A stretch of DNA of 64,000 bases from Aeromonas dhakensis. GTDB taxonomy: Bacteria > Pseudomonadota > Gammaproteobacteria > Enterobacterales > Aeromonadaceae. Under the pieces are notes generated by a model. That model saw only the letters and a program-made list of their open reading frames with translations. It had not been told where the DNA came from and did no database searches. The stretch lies in NCBI RefSeq assembly GCF_000820305.1, contig NZ_CDBH01000039.1, positions 62,001 through 126,000 on the forward strand. Direction: 5' to 3'. The translations under genes were made by a program, and so were the position numbers. Shown one piece after another: positions 1 to 10,150 of the stretch (positions are counted from its first letter, which is position 1; every line of letters begins with the position of its first letter).

Positions 1-381
1 CCGGTCGCTGCCGCCATCTGGTTTGCCATCTACTACAGCGTGTTCCGCTTCGCCATCGTGCGCTTCAACCTGAAAACCCCCGGCCGGGAAATCGAGACCA
101 GCGAGGCTGCTCAACCCGCGGGCAAGAAGGCAGGCAACAGCGGCTACAACGGCGAAATCATCCTCAATGCCCTGGGCGGCGCCGGCAATATCCTGGCGCT
201 GGACAACTGCATTACCCGCCTGCGGATGTCGGTGCAGGACATGAGCCGGGTCGATGACAAGGTATTGAAGGCGAACGGCGCCATCGGGGTGATCAAGCTC
301 GACGAGCACAACCTGCAGGTGGTGATCGGGCCCCAGGTCCATCTGGTGAAAAACCAGCTGCAGAGCCTGATGGGGGCCTGA
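1..381 (+). CDS. malX: PTS maltose/glucose-type EIICB, C-terminal part (MalX-like)
   Basis: This is the 3' end of a sugar phosphotransferase permease whose start lies left of the window. The visible 126 residues begin in the last membrane segment of the EIIC domain (about residues 1-20), followed by a charged linker and a complete EIIB domain. The EIIB domain carries the phosphorylated cysteine in the motif LDNCITRLRM. The malY-type gene starts 75 bases downstream on the same strand, as in the malX-malY operon of enterobacteria, and this is the main reason for preferring MalX over another glucose-family EIICB such as PtsG. The substrate cannot be fixed from the fragment. Confidence 0.75.
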   Translation, partial: PVAAAIWFAIYYSVFRFAIVRFNLKTPGREIETSEAAQPAGKKAGNSGYNGEIILNALGGAGNILALDNCITRLRMSVQDMSRVDDKVLKANGAIGVIKLDEHNLQVVIGPQVHLVKNQLQSLMGA

Positions 382-456
382 GTCGGCCCTCTGTTACCCT
401 GCGTCGGGGGGCGCCAAGCCCCCTTGTTCATTGCTGTTTTTACTGGCGAGAAAGAG

Positions 457-1659
457 ATGCCCACTACCGAATCCTTTGATTTTGATCGCCTGGTCGATCG
501 CCACGGCACCTACTGCACCCAGTGGGACTATGTGGCCGACCGCTTCGGCCACGCCGACCTGCTCCCCTTTACCATCTCCGACATGGACTTCGAGACTGCC
601 CCCTGTATTCGTCAGACCCTGGCCAGGCGCCTCGAACACGGGGTCTTTGGCTACAGTCGCTGGAATCACGACGACTTCAAGGGGGCGGTGAGCGACTGGT
701 TTGCCAGCCGCTACGGGGCTTGCCTCGACCCCGATACTCTGGTCTACGGCCCCTCGGTCATCTACATCATCGCCCAGCTGGTGAGCCTCTGGTCGGCGCC
801 GGGGGAGGGGGTGCTGGTGCATACCCCCGCCTACGACGCCTTCGGCAATATGCTGGCTGCCAACGACAGGGTGCTGCTGCCCTGTCCGCTTAAAAAAGAG
901 CAGGGGAGTTACCAGATAGACTGGCAATGTTTCGAGCAACAGGCGGCCCGCCCCGATTGCCGGATTTTGCTGCTCTGCAGCCCCCACAACCCCACCGGCC
1001 GGGTCTGGACGCGGGATGAACTGGGCCGGATGGCCGACATCTGCCAGCGTCACGAGGTCAAGGTCATCTCGGACGACATCCATATGGATATGAGCTTTGC
1101 CCCTTACTTGCCGTGGAGCGAGGTGGCGCCGGATGACAACTGGGCACTTGTGAGCTCGGGTTCGAAATCCTTCAATATTCCGGCCCTTGGTAGTGCCTAC
1201 GCCTTTATCGCCAACGCCGAGGCGCGGGCCGCCTATCTGCAGCGGCTCAAGGCGGCTCATGGCCTCTCATCGCCGCCCATTCTCGGGGTGCTGGCCCATA
1301 TCAGCGCCTATCGAGACGGCGCTGCCTGGCTCGATGCCCTGAAAGCCTATCTGCACGGCAACCTCGTCCAGGTGGCGGCGCGGCTCAACGCAGCCTTCCC
1401 CGCCATCGACTATCGGGTGCCCGAGGGGACCTATCTCGCCTGGATTGACCTGCGCGGCCTTGGCATCGACGCCACCGAGCGGATGGATGCGCTGCAAACC
1501 TTGCTGGTGGAGAAGTACCGGGTCGCCATCATGCGCGGCGACACCTATGGCCCCGAAGGCAAGGGCTATCTTCGCCTCAACGTCGGCTGCCCTCGTTCAA
1601 AAGTAGATAAAGGCCTCGATGCCCTGATCGGTGTGCTGCAAGAGCTGCTGGCCAGATAG
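457..1659 (+). CDS. malY: MalY/PatB-type PLP-dependent cystathionine beta-lyase
   Basis: A 400-residue fold-type I aminotransferase family protein of the MalY/PatB group, cytoplasmic, expected to cleave C-S bonds of cystathionine or cysteine. Family signatures visible are the CSPHNPTGRVW motif, the ISDDIHMD stretch carrying the cofactor-contacting aspartate, and SSGSKSFNIPAL with the Schiff-base lysine. The ATG at 457 follows a GGCGAGAAAGAG ribosome site. An upstream TTG at 424 in the same frame adds 11 residues without homology and is not preferred. In E. coli MalY also interferes with the maltose activator MalT, so the pairing with a malX-like gene fits, but that second role is inferred only from the family. 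Confidence 0.85.
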   Translation: MPTTESFDFDRLVDRHGTYCTQWDYVADRFGHADLLPFTISDMDFETAPCIRQTLARRLEHGVFGYSRWNHDDFKGAVSDWFASRYGACLDPDTLVYGPSVIYIIAQLVSLWSAPGEGVLVHTPAYDAFGNMLAANDRVLLPCPLKKEQGSYQIDWQCFEQQAARPDCRILLLCSPHNPTGRVWTRDELGRMADICQRHEVKVISDDIHMDMSFAPYLPWSEVAPDDNWALVSSGSKSFNIPALGSAYAFIANAEARAAYLQRLKAAHGLSSPPILGVLAHISAYRDGAAWLDALKAYLHGNLVQVAARLNAAFPAIDYRVPEGTYLAWIDLRGLGIDATERMDALQTLLVEKYRVAIMRGDTYGPEGKGYLRLNVGCPRSKVDKGLDALIGVLQELLAR

Positions 1660-1662
1660 CGC

Positions 1663-1690
1663 ACCGCCGCCCTCGGGCGGCGGTTGCTAT
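1663..1690. terminator. Bidirectional terminator after malY
   Basis: A perfect 10-bp inverted repeat (ACCGCCGCCC, loop TC, GGGCGGCGGT at 1663-1672 and 1675-1684) lies between two converging genes. The T-tract is weak on both strands. Confidence 0.55.
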
Positions 1691-2466
1691 TTCGAGGCGG
1701 CCTTGTCAGGCCGATAGCGGGTCTCTTCTATCTGATCGAAGCGCAGGATCAGGGTATCACCCCCCTTGAGGCGATAGGCGCAGTGGGAAGCGTTGCAGGC
1801 GATGCGAATATGAGGCTCATCCCCCAGCAGAGGAGACTGACTATGGGCCTCTGTCTGCGGCCATTTGTCTTGTTCGAGGCGGGAGATCTGTGTTTGTGCC
1901 TCTTCGACACCTTTCACAAAGAACCAGAGCGCACCCATGACGGGGATCAATACGGATAACAACAAGAAGGCAAATTTGTCATAACTATTCACCATCCAAA
2001 CAAATACCTTGAAAAGAGAAGGCGCGGGGTAACGTCGGCGCTTTTTAGCTCGTTTTACCAGCCAGCGGTATAAGCTCGACGTTTGCCATAACCAGGTGAG
2101 GTGGAGTCTTCTGCGGGGGCTGGTGATTAGGATGAAAGCCATAAAGAAAATTGTGAGTATGCTACCCAATACAGGCCACATCCAAGGTTTGAGCATATTG
2201 AGAGTCGTGAGCAGACCAAAGGCTAGCAGATAATCTGCCGGCGGGGAAAATTCGGCATAGTCCAGGTTAAACGCCAAGGTATAGCCATAGTGATAGGCCA
2301 TCCCTAGGAGATAGGTTGCTGCTGTCAGGGCAGGAATGGCCGCCACGACTAATCCCGCAAAGCGCCAAGTTGTCCCTTTTTCTTCGGGTTCCAGCTCAGC
2401 ATTGCGCAATGTTTTTATATGTTGGCGAAGCCAGCGCCAACGGGCAGCGGCTGTTCGATTACTCAC
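1687..2466 (-). CDS. Hypothetical membrane protein with periplasmic tail
   Basis: I do not recognise this 259-residue protein. It has a basic N-terminus, about four hydrophobic segments (roughly residues 37-60, 80-100, 104-122 and 165-187) and a soluble C-terminal domain of about 70 residues with two cysteines (RIACNASHC) that could form a periplasmic disulfide. The GTG at 2466 is preceded by AAGGGA at a good distance. A second GTG at 2481 in the same frame would add five residues that contain the ribosome site itself, so it is rejected. It lies alone between malY and a PTS gene. Its base composition is somewhat more AT-rich than its neighbours. Confidence 0.6.
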   Translation of the reverse strand: MSNRTAAARWRWLRQHIKTLRNAELEPEEKGTTWRFAGLVVAAIPALTAATYLLGMAYHYGYTLAFNLDYAEFSPPADYLLAFGLLTTLNMLKPWMWPVLGSILTIFFMAFILITSPRRRLHLTWLWQTSSLYRWLVKRAKKRRRYPAPSLFKVFVWMVNSYDKFAFLLLSVLIPVMGALWFFVKGVEEAQTQISRLEQDKWPQTEAHSQSPLLGDEPHIRIACNASHCAYRLKGGDTLILRFDQIEETRYRPDKAASK

Positions 2467-2772
2467 TGGGCGTCCCTTCACTCATCTAGTTGATATATGA
2501 ATCTGTCAGAGAATAGCGCGGCTTCGAAACCGAACCTTGTGCGAACCGCAGGTACAGCAACTGGCGTTTATTCGGGATGGCGGGCGAGGCACTCGGGTAG
2601 GGTGAGCCGTACGTCCGTCAGATCCATCTGTGCAAGGCTCCGTCCATGTGTGGTCGCCAGGCCGGCTGGCAGGCGAAGGCACAATATGGCTCCTATCTTA
2701 TCGATCCTGTGGGTGAGGTCGCCATCCCCGTTCGGGCGGCTGACGAAGGCTTGCAGCCTGATGCCGGGATAA

Positions 2773-2797
2773 AAGAAGGGGCCCTTGGCCCCTTCTG
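2773..2797 (-). terminator. Rho-independent terminator of the PTS EII gene
   Basis: A 9-bp perfect stem (2775-2783 with 2787-2795) is followed on the minus strand by TTTTAT, 26 bases beyond the stop codon of the PTS gene. Confidence 0.8.
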
Positions 2798-2822
2798 TCG
2801 CAGGTACTCTCAAGTCTCGTTG

Positions 2823-4712
2823 TCAGGCCACCTGGCGCCCCGGCTGGGTGCGGGCCAGCAGCCCCTCCGGGTTGTGGATGGCCTCCCGGGTCTTCACATC
2901 GATGACCTCGATATGGGCGAAGCGCTCCCTGTTCTTGATGGCCACGTCGTGGGCCAGGATGACGCAGCGGGCGTTGGCCACGTCCTTGGCGCTGATCCGG
3001 TTGATGATGCCGTTGGCGCCCTGGGTTTCCACTTTCAGCTTGATGCCGGCCTTGGCGGCTGCCTTTTGCAGGCTCTTGGCGGCCAGGAAGGTGTGGGCCA
3101 CGCCGGAGGGGCAGGCGGTGATGGCCAGCACCTCGGCTTCCCCTTCCGCCTCGATGATCTGGTACTCCTCCTGGCGCTCGTTGCTCTCTTCGGTGTCACT
3201 GACCGGCTTTTTCAGCAGGTTGACGATAAGGGCCGTGGTGAGGGCACCGAGCAGGGTGCCGAGGATATAGCCCATCTTGCCCTCGACTACCGGCAGCACG
3301 ATCCAGCCGCCCCAGGGGGCGTGGTTGATGCTGTGCATCATGAAGCCGGTGATGTTGCCGACGATGCCGCCTGCGACGATGGCCGGGATGACGCGCACCG
3401 GGTCGGCGGCGGCAAACGGAATGGCCCCCTCGCTGATGCCGATCATGCCCATGATGGCGGCTGCCTTGCCCGCTTCATGCTCCTCTTTCTTGTAGCGTTT
3501 GGGCGAGAGCAGGGTGGCCAGCGCCATGCCGAGCGGCGGCACGCAGATGGCGATGCCGACCCCACCCATCAGCCAGGGCTGGGTGTTGACCTGGGTCTGG
3601 GCGAACAGGGTGGCCACCTTGTTGATGGGGCCGCCCATGTCAAAGGCGGTCATGCCGCCGAGGATGGCCCCCAGCATCACCTTGCCCGAGCCCGCCATGC
3701 CGGAGAGCCAATGGTTCATCCCCTCCATCATGGCGGCGATGGGGGCGCCGATGACCCACATCACGATGCCGCACACCAGGAAGGTGCCGATCAGCGGATA
3801 GATGAAGATGGAGCCGAGCGAACTCATGGAATCCGGCAGCTTGATGCGTTTGAGCTGGTTGACGATGAGACCGGCGATAAAGCCCACCAGGATGGCGCCG
3901 AGAAAACCGGTGTGAAACTGCTGCACGGCAATCCAGGAGCCGATCATGCCGGGGGCCAGGCCCGGTTTGTCCGCCATGGAGTAGGCGATGTAGCCGCCCA
4001 GCACGGCGGTAAACAGGGTGAGCCCGGCAATCCCCATGTCGGCCATGTCCTTGAGCACGCCCGCCTCGGGCACGGCGCCCTTGCCGCTGATCATCACCGA
4101 CAGCGACAGCAGCACGCCCCCCGCCACGATAAAGGGGATCATGTGGGAGGTGCCAAACAGCAAATGTTGCTTGAGGGTGTTGAGCTGGGCCTTGATGCCG
4201 CGCTCCTGCGGCTCCGCCGGCTGGGCTGGTTGCGCCCGGGTGGGGGCGGCAGGGGCTGCGGACGGCCCTGGTGCGGCCAGCAAGGTGAGTACCTCGGCGT
4301 GGCTGGTGGCCGCCTGCATGCTGGCGATGAAACCGGGTTCCAGCAGCTTGGTGGAGAGCTCGGCCAGCACCTCGATATGGTGGTTGGCGCCACCCGCCGG
4401 GGAGGCAATCATGAAGAACAGCTTGGAGGGCTCGCCATCTTCGGCGCCGTAGTCGATGCCCTGGCGACTGATGCCGACCACGATGGCAGGCTCTCGCACC
4501 GCCTCGCTCTTGGCGTGGGGCAGGGCGACCCCCTGCTCGAAGCCGGTGTTGTCGAGCGCCTCCCGCGCCCAGAGGTCGCGCACAAACTGATCCTGACTGG
4601 CTATCTTGCCGCTGGCCTTGAGCCTCTCGGCCAGCTCGACAAACAGCGCCTGCTTGTCGTGGGCCGCAAGATCGAGGCAGATCAATCCTTCATCTATCAG
4701 GGTGGTGAGCAT
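2823..4712 (-). CDS. PTS fructose-family transporter EIIABC
   Basis: A 629-residue single-chain enzyme II that should take up and phosphorylate a fructose-type substrate. The order is EIIA (1-150, phospho-histidine H66 in GVALPHAK), an Ala/Pro-rich linker (about 150-172), EIIC (about 175-500, multi-TM) and EIIB (about 525-629, phospho-cysteine C534 in AITACPSGVAHTF). It stands alone with its own terminator and a long upstream region. No FruK or FruB homologue and no mannosylglycerate hydrolase gene is adjacent, so fructose versus a related substrate (for example 2-O-mannosylglycerate) cannot be decided. The start ATG at 4712 follows AGGAGAG. A substrate-neutral name is safest. Confidence 0.85.
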   Translation of the reverse strand: MLTTLIDEGLICLDLAAHDKQALFVELAERLKASGKIASQDQFVRDLWAREALDNTGFEQGVALPHAKSEAVREPAIVVGISRQGIDYGAEDGEPSKLFFMIASPAGGANHHIEVLAELSTKLLEPGFIASMQAATSHAEVLTLLAAPGPSAAPAAPTRAQPAQPAEPQERGIKAQLNTLKQHLLFGTSHMIPFIVAGGVLLSLSVMISGKGAVPEAGVLKDMADMGIAGLTLFTAVLGGYIAYSMADKPGLAPGMIGSWIAVQQFHTGFLGAILVGFIAGLIVNQLKRIKLPDSMSSLGSIFIYPLIGTFLVCGIVMWVIGAPIAAMMEGMNHWLSGMAGSGKVMLGAILGGMTAFDMGGPINKVATLFAQTQVNTQPWLMGGVGIAICVPPLGMALATLLSPKRYKKEEHEAGKAAAIMGMIGISEGAIPFAAADPVRVIPAIVAGGIVGNITGFMMHSINHAPWGGWIVLPVVEGKMGYILGTLLGALTTALIVNLLKKPVSDTEESNERQEEYQIIEAEGEAEVLAITACPSGVAHTFLAAKSLQKAAAKAGIKLKVETQGANGIINRISAKDVANARCVILAHDVAIKNRERFAHIEVIDVKTREAIHNPEGLLARTQPGRQVA

Positions 4713-5446
4713 GGTTCTCTCCTGGCTGGTGCCGTCCGAATGGAACTGGTCCTGTTGAAACTGTGGTGCAACGGGTTGACCTGCCTATTGTTTCTCCCAA
4801 GTGCCTCGGCCGAAATCGGACATATGTGCCCTTTACTGGATTTTTGTGTTGATGGCGCCTGCCTGTGACCCTGCTCGCATTTTGTTCGGTTAGTAAAGAC
4901 CGCGGGTGATGAACAAAAAAAGCTTTAAAAACAGATGATTATTCTTGGTGTGGGGGCAATTCATCACCAGTCGGCGGTTAGAGGGCTTGCTCTTTGTGGG
5001 CTGAAGGATGGAGATTTGTGTGCTCTAGCGAGCGGAAAAACTGTGAGCCGGTTGGCAAAAGCTGCTGCCTGGCCCTGGGCGGCGCTTATGGTGGCGGGGC
5101 TGCAAGGGACGAAAACACGGGGCGTGAAAAATTAGTGCATAATCGGCGCCTTGAAAAGGGCGTGTGAACTCGCTACGAGATCACTTTAAGATACTGATAT
5201 TTAATGGTTTACATCTCATGCACAGGAGCGGGAAGTGAGTCTGTTGAGCGCCTTTAGACGGTTTTACGAGAGGCGTTTAATCATTTTTTAGATTGCTTTG
5301 TGCATATCCAATCGTTTATTTAGTTGGACAGTTTTGGCAAACCGGAAGTCAAACTTGATGAACCGACAGGCCAACGCCCTTGATGCGGAGTGTGCCGTCA
5401 ACCCGTTTTACTTGTCATGTTCACCCAGATGTAAGGAGACATCCTG
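4713..5446. other. Long non-coding region upstream of PTS gene and small ORF
   Basis: No convincing gene in 734 bases. A 66-codon plus-strand frame at 4935-5135 has no ribosome site and unconvincing composition. Visible items are the PTS gene promoter area on the minus strand, an inverted repeat at 5164-5184, and a hairpin around 5249-5280 (GCGCCT pairing with AGGCGT) followed by a T-rich stretch, which might end a small RNA. Confidence 0.4.
5164..5184. promoter_or_regulatory. Inverted repeat, possible operator
   Basis: GTGAACTCG and CGAGATCAC flank CTA, matching at 8 of 9 positions. It lies within the long non-coding region. The binding protein is unknown. Confidence 0.3.
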
Positions 5447-5596
5447 ATGGAAAATTTGGCCCAAAATATCGACACCATGCGCGAAGAGTTCAAGCAACAG
5501 GAGCGCAAACAGGCCCACGACAAATGGCAGGCCAGGGTCGAAGAGCTGCAGCAGATCCGTGCTGAAGAGCCTCAGTCGGAGGCAGTAGAGGAGTGA
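5447..5596 (+). CDS. Small charged helical protein, 49 aa
   Basis: A 49-codon gene with a clear ribosome site (AAGGAG at 5433-5438) in front of ATG 5447 and an intrinsic terminator 45 bases after its TGA stop. The product is predicted to be almost wholly helical and highly charged (Glu, Lys, Arg, Gln-rich, for example EEFKQQERKQ), with no cysteine and no membrane segment. I do not recognise a family. The combination of start signal, terminator and helical composition supports a real gene. The function is unknown. Confidence 0.6.
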   Translation: MENLAQNIDTMREEFKQQERKQAHDKWQARVEELQQIRAEEPQSEAVEE

Positions 5597-5641
5597 CCTC
5601 GCCATGGGCCCGGCGCTGATGCGTGTGGCCCGGCTGAATGC

Positions 5642-5675
5642 AAAACCCCCGCCTGTATGGCGGGGGTTTTTTATT
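5642..5675. terminator. Bidirectional rho-independent terminator
   Basis: A 12-bp inverted repeat (AAAACCCCCGCC at 5642-5653 with GGCGGGGGTTTT at 5659-5670) has T-tracts on both strands. It ends the small plus-strand gene and overlaps the stop of the converging gene. Confidence 0.85.
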
Positions 5676-6177
5676 GCAACTCGATGGCGTTGTGGTTCTG
5701 CCACTGGCGCAGGCGCTGTTTGAGGGAACCATCGCCGGGGGGGATGAAGTCATCCATCAGGTAGCAGCGGTTGTCGCCGCTCTTCTGAAAGTGGAGGCTG
5801 ACGGTCTGCGGCTCTTTCTGGGCGTCGGAGAGGGCGAACAGATAGTGCATCCTGACCGTTACCCCTTGCTCTTGCTCCTTGGCCAGGGTGAAGCTGACGG
5901 GCTCGCTCACCTCGCCATCCTGGGCGTTGATCCAGGGGTCGGCATCGATGGCGCACACCTCGCCATCGGCGTTGCACTCGGCCTCGCTGCTCAGCACGGC
6001 GAAAAAGTCGGGGGTGAGCAGCGCCTTGAGCGGCGCCGGATCGGCGTAATAGAAATCCTTGTGCTCGCTCCAGAACGCCTTGGCCAGCCTGAGTGCCACC
6101 CCCTTGTCGCAGGCGGCGTGCACCGGGCCGCCCAGCAGCGCCAGCAGTAAAACGGATAGTCCGCAGTAGCCTTTCAT
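5671..6177 (-). CDS. Secreted DUF3828-like protein
   Basis: A 168-residue exported protein. The first 22 residues form a signal peptide (MKGYCGLSVLLLALL, then cleavage near VHAA). The mature part contains the pattern LLTPDFFAVL, an ECNADGEVCAIDADPW stretch with paired cysteines, and a final aspartate-containing segment (CYLMDDFIPPGDGS), which resembles DUF3828/YqhG-type periplasmic proteins. The start at 6177 is chosen because it opens the signal peptide and follows AGGAAG. The reading frame continues 65 codons upstream without homology. The family assignment rests on remembered motif resemblance, and the function of the family is not known. Confidence 0.7.
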   Translation of the reverse strand: MKGYCGLSVLLLALLGGPVHAACDKGVALRLAKAFWSEHKDFYYADPAPLKALLTPDFFAVLSSEAECNADGEVCAIDADPWINAQDGEVSEPVSFTLAKEQEQGVTVRMHYLFALSDAQKEPQTVSLHFQKSGDNRCYLMDDFIPPGDGSLKQRLRQWQNHNAIELQ

Positions 6178-6354
6178 GATGTTCTTCCTGAACTGGGGCC
6201 GGCTGACAGTGCTGCTCCGGCGGGTATCAAGGCATGTGATAGCCAGACGGGCATGATAGCCAACCCGGCAGAGGGCGACAGCAGGATCTGATGATTTTAT
6301 GCCGCACATCAAGAAATTAGTCGGCAAAGGCGGAAGTGGACAGTGGCGGTCACT

Positions 6355-6392
6355 GCCAACAACAAGGGCCATCCTGGATGGCCCTTGTTGTC
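6355..6392 (-). terminator. Hairpin downstream of manA
   Basis: A near-perfect long inverted repeat (ACAAGGGCCAT, loop CCTGG, ATGGCCCTTGT) sits just past the manA stop codon. The T-tract is poor (TTGTTG). Confidence 0.6.
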
Positions 6393-6412
6393 ATGGCTCG
6401 ATTTGAACCGGC

Positions 6413-7612
6413 TTAGCAGCGGTTGCCGGCGCGGGCGACCCGGCCCTCGGCCAGCAGCTGGTAGCGGCCGGTGGCGGCCGGGATGAAGGCGGACTGACCC
6501 TTCTCGAGACGCAGGGTGTCGTCACCGCGCTTGAGGATCACGGCCTCGTCGATGGCAAACAGGATCTCGGCGCTAGTGGTAGTGAGCTGATGCTCGCCCG
6601 CCGGGTAGACGCTGAAGGTGAAGTCCGGCACCGGCACCTCGAAGTGCTGCACCGCCCCGTCCAGGCGGGGGGCAAGCAGGATCTGGTCGTCCGGCTTGGC
6701 CTGGCAGCGGGTGCAGGCCAACAGCTCGGCCACGTCTATGTACTTGGGGGTGAGTCCGGCGCGCAGCACGTTGTCGGAGTTGGCCATGATCTCAAGGCCA
6801 GTGCCGCGCACATAGGCGTGCGGGGTGCAGGCGTCCAGATACATCGCCTGACCGGGCTGCAGGGTCACTACGTTGAGCAAGAGCGGCGAGAAGAGCCCCA
6901 CGTCCCCCGGGTACTGGGCGGCCAGGCTGGTGATCAGCGCAAAGGTCTCTTCATCCTGATGCTTGGCGGCAAAGGCCAGCAGGTCCGCCAGTGCCTCATC
7001 CTTGCGCGCCCCTTCCAGCACCAGCAGCTGGTGGAAGAAGTGCTGCAGGCCCGCTTCATTCTGGCTGGCGGCGAGGGCGGCAACCAGCTCGGCAAGGGCA
7101 GGCAGCTTGACCCGCTCGAACAGCGCCAGGATGGCCGGGATGGCGCGAAAACCGTTCATCGCCTGATAGGGGGTGAGGGCAAACACCAGCTCGGGCTTGT
7201 GGTTGGGATCCTTGTAGTTGCGATTGGCGGCCTTGGGCGAGATGCCGGCGGCCTCTTCTTTGGCAAAGCCTGCTTCGGCCTGCGCCTTGCTCGGGTGCAC
7301 CTGAATGGAGAGAGCCTTCTCGGCGCACAGCACCTTGAACAGGAACGGCAGGCTGCCAAAACGGGTCTGGGTGGCTTCACCCAGTACGGCGGCGGGGGCG
7401 CTCTCTATCAGGGTCGAGAGCTTTTGCGTCTGCCCGGCCAGCACTACCTCGGAGCAGCCGTTGGGGTGGGCACCCATCCACAGCTCGGCCTGGGGTTTGC
7501 CCGCCGGATTGGGGATGCCGAACAGGGTGGTGAGGGCGTCATGGCTGCCCCAGTCGTAGCCTTGAATCGGATTTTGCATTGACAAAAAAGAGGGCAGATC
7601 GCGACTGCTCAT
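6413..7612 (-). CDS. manA: Mannose-6-phosphate isomerase
   Basis: A 399-residue type I phosphomannose isomerase interconverting mannose-6-phosphate and fructose-6-phosphate, zinc-dependent and cytosolic. Zinc-ligand motifs are visible: QVHPSK near residue 100, the HKPELVFAL segment (Glu and His ligands) and the late CTPHAYVRGTGLE catalytic motif. The length matches the E. coli enzyme (391). The ATG at 7612 gives an N-terminus that aligns through YDWGSHDALTTLFG. An internal ATG at 7579 would trim 11 residues. A divergent AraC-family regulator starts 129 bases away, which suggests local control by sugar. Confidence 0.93.
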   Translation of the reverse strand: MSSRDLPSFLSMQNPIQGYDWGSHDALTTLFGIPNPAGKPQAELWMGAHPNGCSEVVLAGQTQKLSTLIESAPAAVLGEATQTRFGSLPFLFKVLCAEKALSIQVHPSKAQAEAGFAKEEAAGISPKAANRNYKDPNHKPELVFALTPYQAMNGFRAIPAILALFERVKLPALAELVAALAASQNEAGLQHFFHQLLVLEGARKDEALADLLAFAAKHQDEETFALITSLAAQYPGDVGLFSPLLLNVVTLQPGQAMYLDACTPHAYVRGTGLEIMANSDNVLRAGLTPKYIDVAELLACTRCQAKPDDQILLAPRLDGAVQHFEVPVPDFTFSVYPAGEHQLTTTSAEILFAIDEAVILKRGDDTLRLEKGQSAFIPAATGRYQLLAEGRVARAGNRC

Positions 7613-7741
7613 AAGGGATGCCTCATTTGGTGTGCAGAAAATCGGGTGCAGAAAAGGGTGGCATTGCTGCCGTGGACCGGACTATAACATGGGCGGTCGC
7701 GGGCACCGCAACCGCTTGCCTCTCTCTTGATCAGGATCAGC

Positions 7742-8617
7742 ATGTCTCTTGTCTTCAGCCAGTTGCTCGATGGCGCCCTCCACGAGCAGGCCCCCTTCGA
7801 CCAGATCTGGTTTGCCCAGGATCAGGGGGTGCCGCCCGGTTTCAGCTATCAGGTCAACTTTCCCCGCCTCGAGCTGGTGTTCAGCGGCGAGTACCGCAAC
7901 CAGATCTGGGACAGGGAGCAGGGCTGCCAGGAGATCTGCATCGCCCCGGGGCAGGCGCTCTACATCCCCCCCAACGGCTGGAACAAGCCGCTCTGGACCA
8001 CCGACTGCTCGGTGCTGAGCCTGCTGTTCGGCAAGCGTCAGCTGGGCTTCAGTCTGGTGAGCAAGCGGCGGGAAGACCCCGATTTCTTTGACGTGCAAAA
8101 GCACAGCATCATGGCCCGGGCCGGCCATGTGAACGAACACATACTGGCGGCGCTCAACGTGCTGACCGAGGATCCCGCGCGCTCCCCCACCGACAATCAT
8201 CTGCTGCAGGCGCTGCTCACCAGCGTGCGCCAGCTGCTGGCCGAGTCCACCTTCGAGCGGCCGCGGGGGGCCGAGCTGTTTCACGGGATCTGCATCTATA
8301 TCCAGGAGAACTTTCACCGCCCCATCAGCCGGGATTCAATCGCCCATCGCTTCAACGTCTCGGCCAGCCACTTGTCGCACCTGTTTCGCGAGCAGGGGCA
8401 CATGCGCCTGGCCGATTACATCAGCTGGGTGCGCATCGATCGGGCCAAGTTCATGCTCAAGAAATACCGCTTTCGCCTCGAAGAGGTGGCCAGCCGCTGT
8501 GGTTACAGCGATGTGAACTATTTTTGCCGGGTGTTCAAGCAAAAGACCGGCTTGACCCCCTCCCAGTACCGGGCGCTCAGCCAGCCGCAGGGGCAGGCCG
8601 AGGGGCTGGCGGGATAA
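7742..8617 (+). CDS. AraC-family transcriptional regulator
   Basis: A 291-residue activator-type protein. The N-terminal half resembles a cupin-like sensing domain (IAPGQALYIPPNGWNKPLW is the typical sugar-binding barrel turn). The C-terminal 100 residues carry two helix-turn-helix motifs (HRFNVSASHLSHLFREQG and ASRCGYSDVNYFCRVFKQKTG followed by TPSQYR). The ATG at 7742 follows AGGATC. An in-frame TTG at 7727 is less likely. It is divergent from manA across a 129-base spacer, so control of manA or a hexose pathway is a reasonable inference, but no ligand can be named. Confidence 0.85.
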   Translation: MSLVFSQLLDGALHEQAPFDQIWFAQDQGVPPGFSYQVNFPRLELVFSGEYRNQIWDREQGCQEICIAPGQALYIPPNGWNKPLWTTDCSVLSLLFGKRQLGFSLVSKRREDPDFFDVQKHSIMARAGHVNEHILAALNVLTEDPARSPTDNHLLQALLTSVRQLLAESTFERPRGAELFHGICIYIQENFHRPISRDSIAHRFNVSASHLSHLFREQGHMRLADYISWVRIDRAKFMLKKYRFRLEEVASRCGYSDVNYFCRVFKQKTGLTPSQYRALSQPQGQAEGLAG

Positions 8618-8819
8618 GCAGGGATGCCGCCGGAGCCTGCCCAGCTCAGGCGCCGGCGGGGCTGCTTCGGATCCGCAGCAGGCTGAATGGACGCATTGTG
8701 ATCCAGTGCGCGACTATGGTCTGACATGCGTGCTCGCCATTTGATTCTGCCAATGGATGGGCTTAAGATGGCCGCGCGCAACTTACAGATTGATAACAAA
8801 CGGAAGTTAGGAGATGCCG

Positions 8820-10073
<1,254 letters not shown>

Positions 10074-10087
10074 GTCTGTGAAGATGC

Positions 10088-10120
10088 AAAAGGCCAGCCC
10101 CAGGGGGCTGGCCTTTTTTA
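10088..10120 (+). terminator. Rho-independent terminator of icd
   Basis: The stem AAAAGGCCAGCC...GGCTGGCCTTTT with a GC-rich loop and a six-T tract starts 15 bases after the icd stop. Confidence 0.9.
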
Positions 10121-10150
10121 TGGGCGTGTGGCGCCTGAAGCGGCGTTCGG

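Noticed and set aside
2646-4868. Long plus-strand open frame (740 codons) rich in His, Gly and Asp
   Set aside because: It lies opposite the PTS EIIABC gene, has no recognisable motif and no start signal. Its composition is that of an antisense frame in GC-rich DNA.
4935-5135. 66-codon plus-strand frame in the long spacer
   Set aside because: No ribosome site, and composition unlike a conserved protein. Left as non-coding.
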